DNA from: Deinococcus aquiradiocola
GTDB lineage: Bacteria; Deinococcota; Deinococci; Deinococcales; Deinococcaceae
Direction of reading: 5' to 3'
Assembly: GCF_014646915.1 (NCBI RefSeq)
Contig: NZ_BMOE01000008.1
Coordinates: 1 to 64,000 of the forward strand
Length of the DNA: 64,000 nucleotides
Below, piece by piece: positions 62,764 through 64,000 of the stretch (position 1 is its first letter; each line of letters begins with the position of its first letter). Both the position numbers and the translations under genes were made by a program. The notes under the pieces are model-generated. The model saw only the letters and a program-made list of their open reading frames with translations, searched no databases and was not told where the DNA came from.

Positions 62764-63186
62764 TCATTCCTGGCGTTCCTCCTGCTGCACCTGCTCGCGC
62801 AGCCACAGCATCAGCGCCTCGGCGCTCGCGGGGTTGGTGGCGAGCGCGATGTCGTGCACGTCGCACAGGCGCACGAGGGCGCTCACGTCCGGCTCGTGCG
62901 GCTGCGCGGTGAGCGGGTCGCGGAAGAAGAACACGGCCAGCACCTGCTCGGTCGCGATCCTCGCCCCGATCTGCTGGTCGCCGCCCATCGGGCCGCTCAG
63001 GACGCGCTCCACGTTCAGCCCCGTCTGCTTCTGCAGGATGCCGCCCGTCGTGCCCGTCGCGACCAGATGAAACTGCCGCAGCACGTCCCGGTGCGACAGG
63101 GCGAACAGCGCCAGTTCGAGCTTCTTCTTGTCGTGCGCGATGAGCGCCACCTGCCGGGTGCGCGTGGACGGATGGGCGTCGGTCAT
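62764..63186 (-). CDS. mgsA: Methylglyoxal synthase
   Basis: MgsA converts dihydroxyacetone phosphate to methylglyoxal, a bypass of lower glycolysis. The 140-residue protein has [10 protein letters not shown] near the start, ATGTTGG binding phosphate, and [12 protein letters not shown] with the catalytic Asp. CACAAT (63198–63193) lies 6 nt before ATG 63186, fitting a leaderless start; the open frame further upstream is not conserved in character. Confidence 0.94.
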   Translation of the reverse strand: MTDAHPSTRTRQVALIAHDKKKLELALFALSHRDVLRQFHLVATGTTGGILQKQTGLNVERVLSGPMGGDQQIGARIATEQVLAVFFFRDPLTAQPHEPDVSALVRLCDVHDIALATNPASAEALMLWLREQVQQEERQE

Positions 63187-63321
63187 GCGCCGATTGTGGC
63201 ACACGTGCCCCGCACGGTCGGAAGGCGCGTCAGACAGCCGCCGGTGTGCGCGCCGTGAAGTCCCAAGGAATTGTCGGGAGCCGTTCAGCCGCCTGTCACG
63301 CCGTGCGGGAATCCTGAGGGC

Positions 63322-64000
63322 ATGAACTTCACCCGACCTGCCGTGCGTGCCGAACGGGGCGCGCGCCGTCCGCGTCTCTCCTGGGCACTGATCGCCCTGC
63401 TGACCGGTCCCCTGGCGGGCGCCCAGGGCATGACCGCGCAGACCATGACCGCGTCGTCCGCCGCCCCTGCGGTGTCTGGTGGCCGCGCGGTGCAGGTGCT
63501 GCCGCACAGCCGCGTCGTCACGGTCCTGAACGGCACGCCCGCGTGGTTCGTGTGCGACCGTACCGACGCGCGCAGCGTCGCCGTCCTCGGCTGGCCGGAC
63601 GCGCGCGGCCTGAGTCGCCTCACCACGTACAGCAAGACCAGACCCGGCGAGTACGTCTGGAAGTCGTACCGCGTCGGTGCGGCCGACCCCGGCGCGGGCC
63701 AGATCTACTACCCGCTCACGCCCGCCGGGACCGGCTCCGCACCGAACAACGTCCACAGCTTCAACACCGGCATGCTGGACCGCCCGGAGCAGGCGCTCAC
63801 CCCCGCCATCACCGGCGTCACCAGCAGCGAGGGGAGCGGCGAGTGCCGCTGGACCCTGAACACGCGCCTGCTCGGCTTCGACGCGCGGCGCAGCGTCCTG
63901 ATCACGCAGGCGCCCGGCGGGACGCTCACGTACCAGACCTTCGACTTCGCCGCGCCCGGCACGCCCACCCACCCGGACGGCGCGCAGCGCAGCAGCACGC
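63322..64000 (+). CDS. Exported protein of unknown function, cut by window edge
   Basis: The frame is open to the end of the window (226 residues). A signal peptide is visible ([16 protein letters not shown], about 21–36). The mature part has paired Cys ([15 protein letters not shown]) and many strand-like segments; not recognised. AATCCT lies 6 nt before ATG 63322, as at other leaderless genes here. Confidence 0.7.
   Translation, partial: MNFTRPAVRAERGARRPRLSWALIALLTGPLAGAQGMTAQTMTASSAAPAVSGGRAVQVLPHSRVVTVLNGTPAWFVCDRTDARSVAVLGWPDARGLSRLTTYSKTRPGEYVWKSYRVGAADPGAGQIYYPLTPAGTGSAPNNVHSFNTGMLDRPEQALTPAITGVTSSEGSGECRWTLNTRLLGFDARRSVLITQAPGGTLTYQTFDFAAPGTPTHPDGAQRSST

Overview
The window is high-GC chromosomal DNA with very dense, largely leaderless genes, and it carries a replication origin. 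The gene content (a dnaA–oriC–dnaN–eno–pyk block, a PurS/PurQ/PurL-type purine operon, RtcB, a DnaE with an apparently complete PHP domain, several TPR/HD-GYP/GGDEF proteins) and the promoter style (TAnnnT boxes 5–7 nt before the start codon) point to the genus Deinococcus. That placement is inference; no rRNA is present to confirm it.

Layout. 1–59 is the edge of an IS1-like transposase gene. 60–3.7 kb: a free-standing promoter/hairpin module, trmK, a UPF0114 membrane protein, a MOSC protein, and tyrS with a leader that looks attenuated. 3.7–3.9 kb: a cluster of four DnaA boxes and a 30-bp palindromic terminator. 4–10.2 kb: pyk, eno, dnaN, oriC and dnaA, all on the minus strand. oriC (about 8.28–8.53 kb) has an AT-rich stretch, DnaA-trios, a GC clamp and 12 DnaA boxes. 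The dnaA promoter repeats the module seen at 105–176. 10.2–21.4 kb: a penicillin-acylase-family enzyme, a 1-Cys peroxiredoxin, YgfZ, an MFS transporter, a DUF4394 lipoprotein and a glycolate oxidase operon (glcF-glcD-glcE-like).

21.8–28.8 kb is a signalling block. A winged-helix/GAF protein with a degenerate GGDEF domain overlaps a 1158-residue TPR–HD-GYP–TPR–GGDEF protein, and a lipoprotein subtilase follows. A second copy of this pairing lies at 51.9–55.9 kb, where a lipoprotein subtilase sits 7 bp upstream of a TPR–HD-GYP–GGDEF protein. The two subtilases share a related pro-region and W-containing tandem repeats before the catalytic domain. This recurring pairing is the best candidate here for an undescribed system.

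29.4–36.5 kb is the purine operon purC-purS-cupin-purQ-dinB-(exported protein)-purL-purF. Most of its genes overlap by 4 nt, and a leader terminator precedes purC. 36.5–47 kb holds a DUF1152 protein, rtcB, an ABC exporter half-transporter, dnaE, an unknown protein and an exported PIG-L deacetylase. 47–64 kb holds two SDR dehydrogenases, a CAP-domain lipoprotein, a DUF1440-like protein, an aldo/keto reductase, an MMPL exporter, a flavin reductase, two zinc peptidases, a PAP2 phosphatase, a small acidic protein related to the one at 29.2 kb, a cyclodeaminase and methylglyoxal synthase. An exported protein is cut by the right edge.

Almost every long open frame opposite these genes is a GC-driven shadow. 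Functions were assigned by recognising family motifs by eye; no database search was run.
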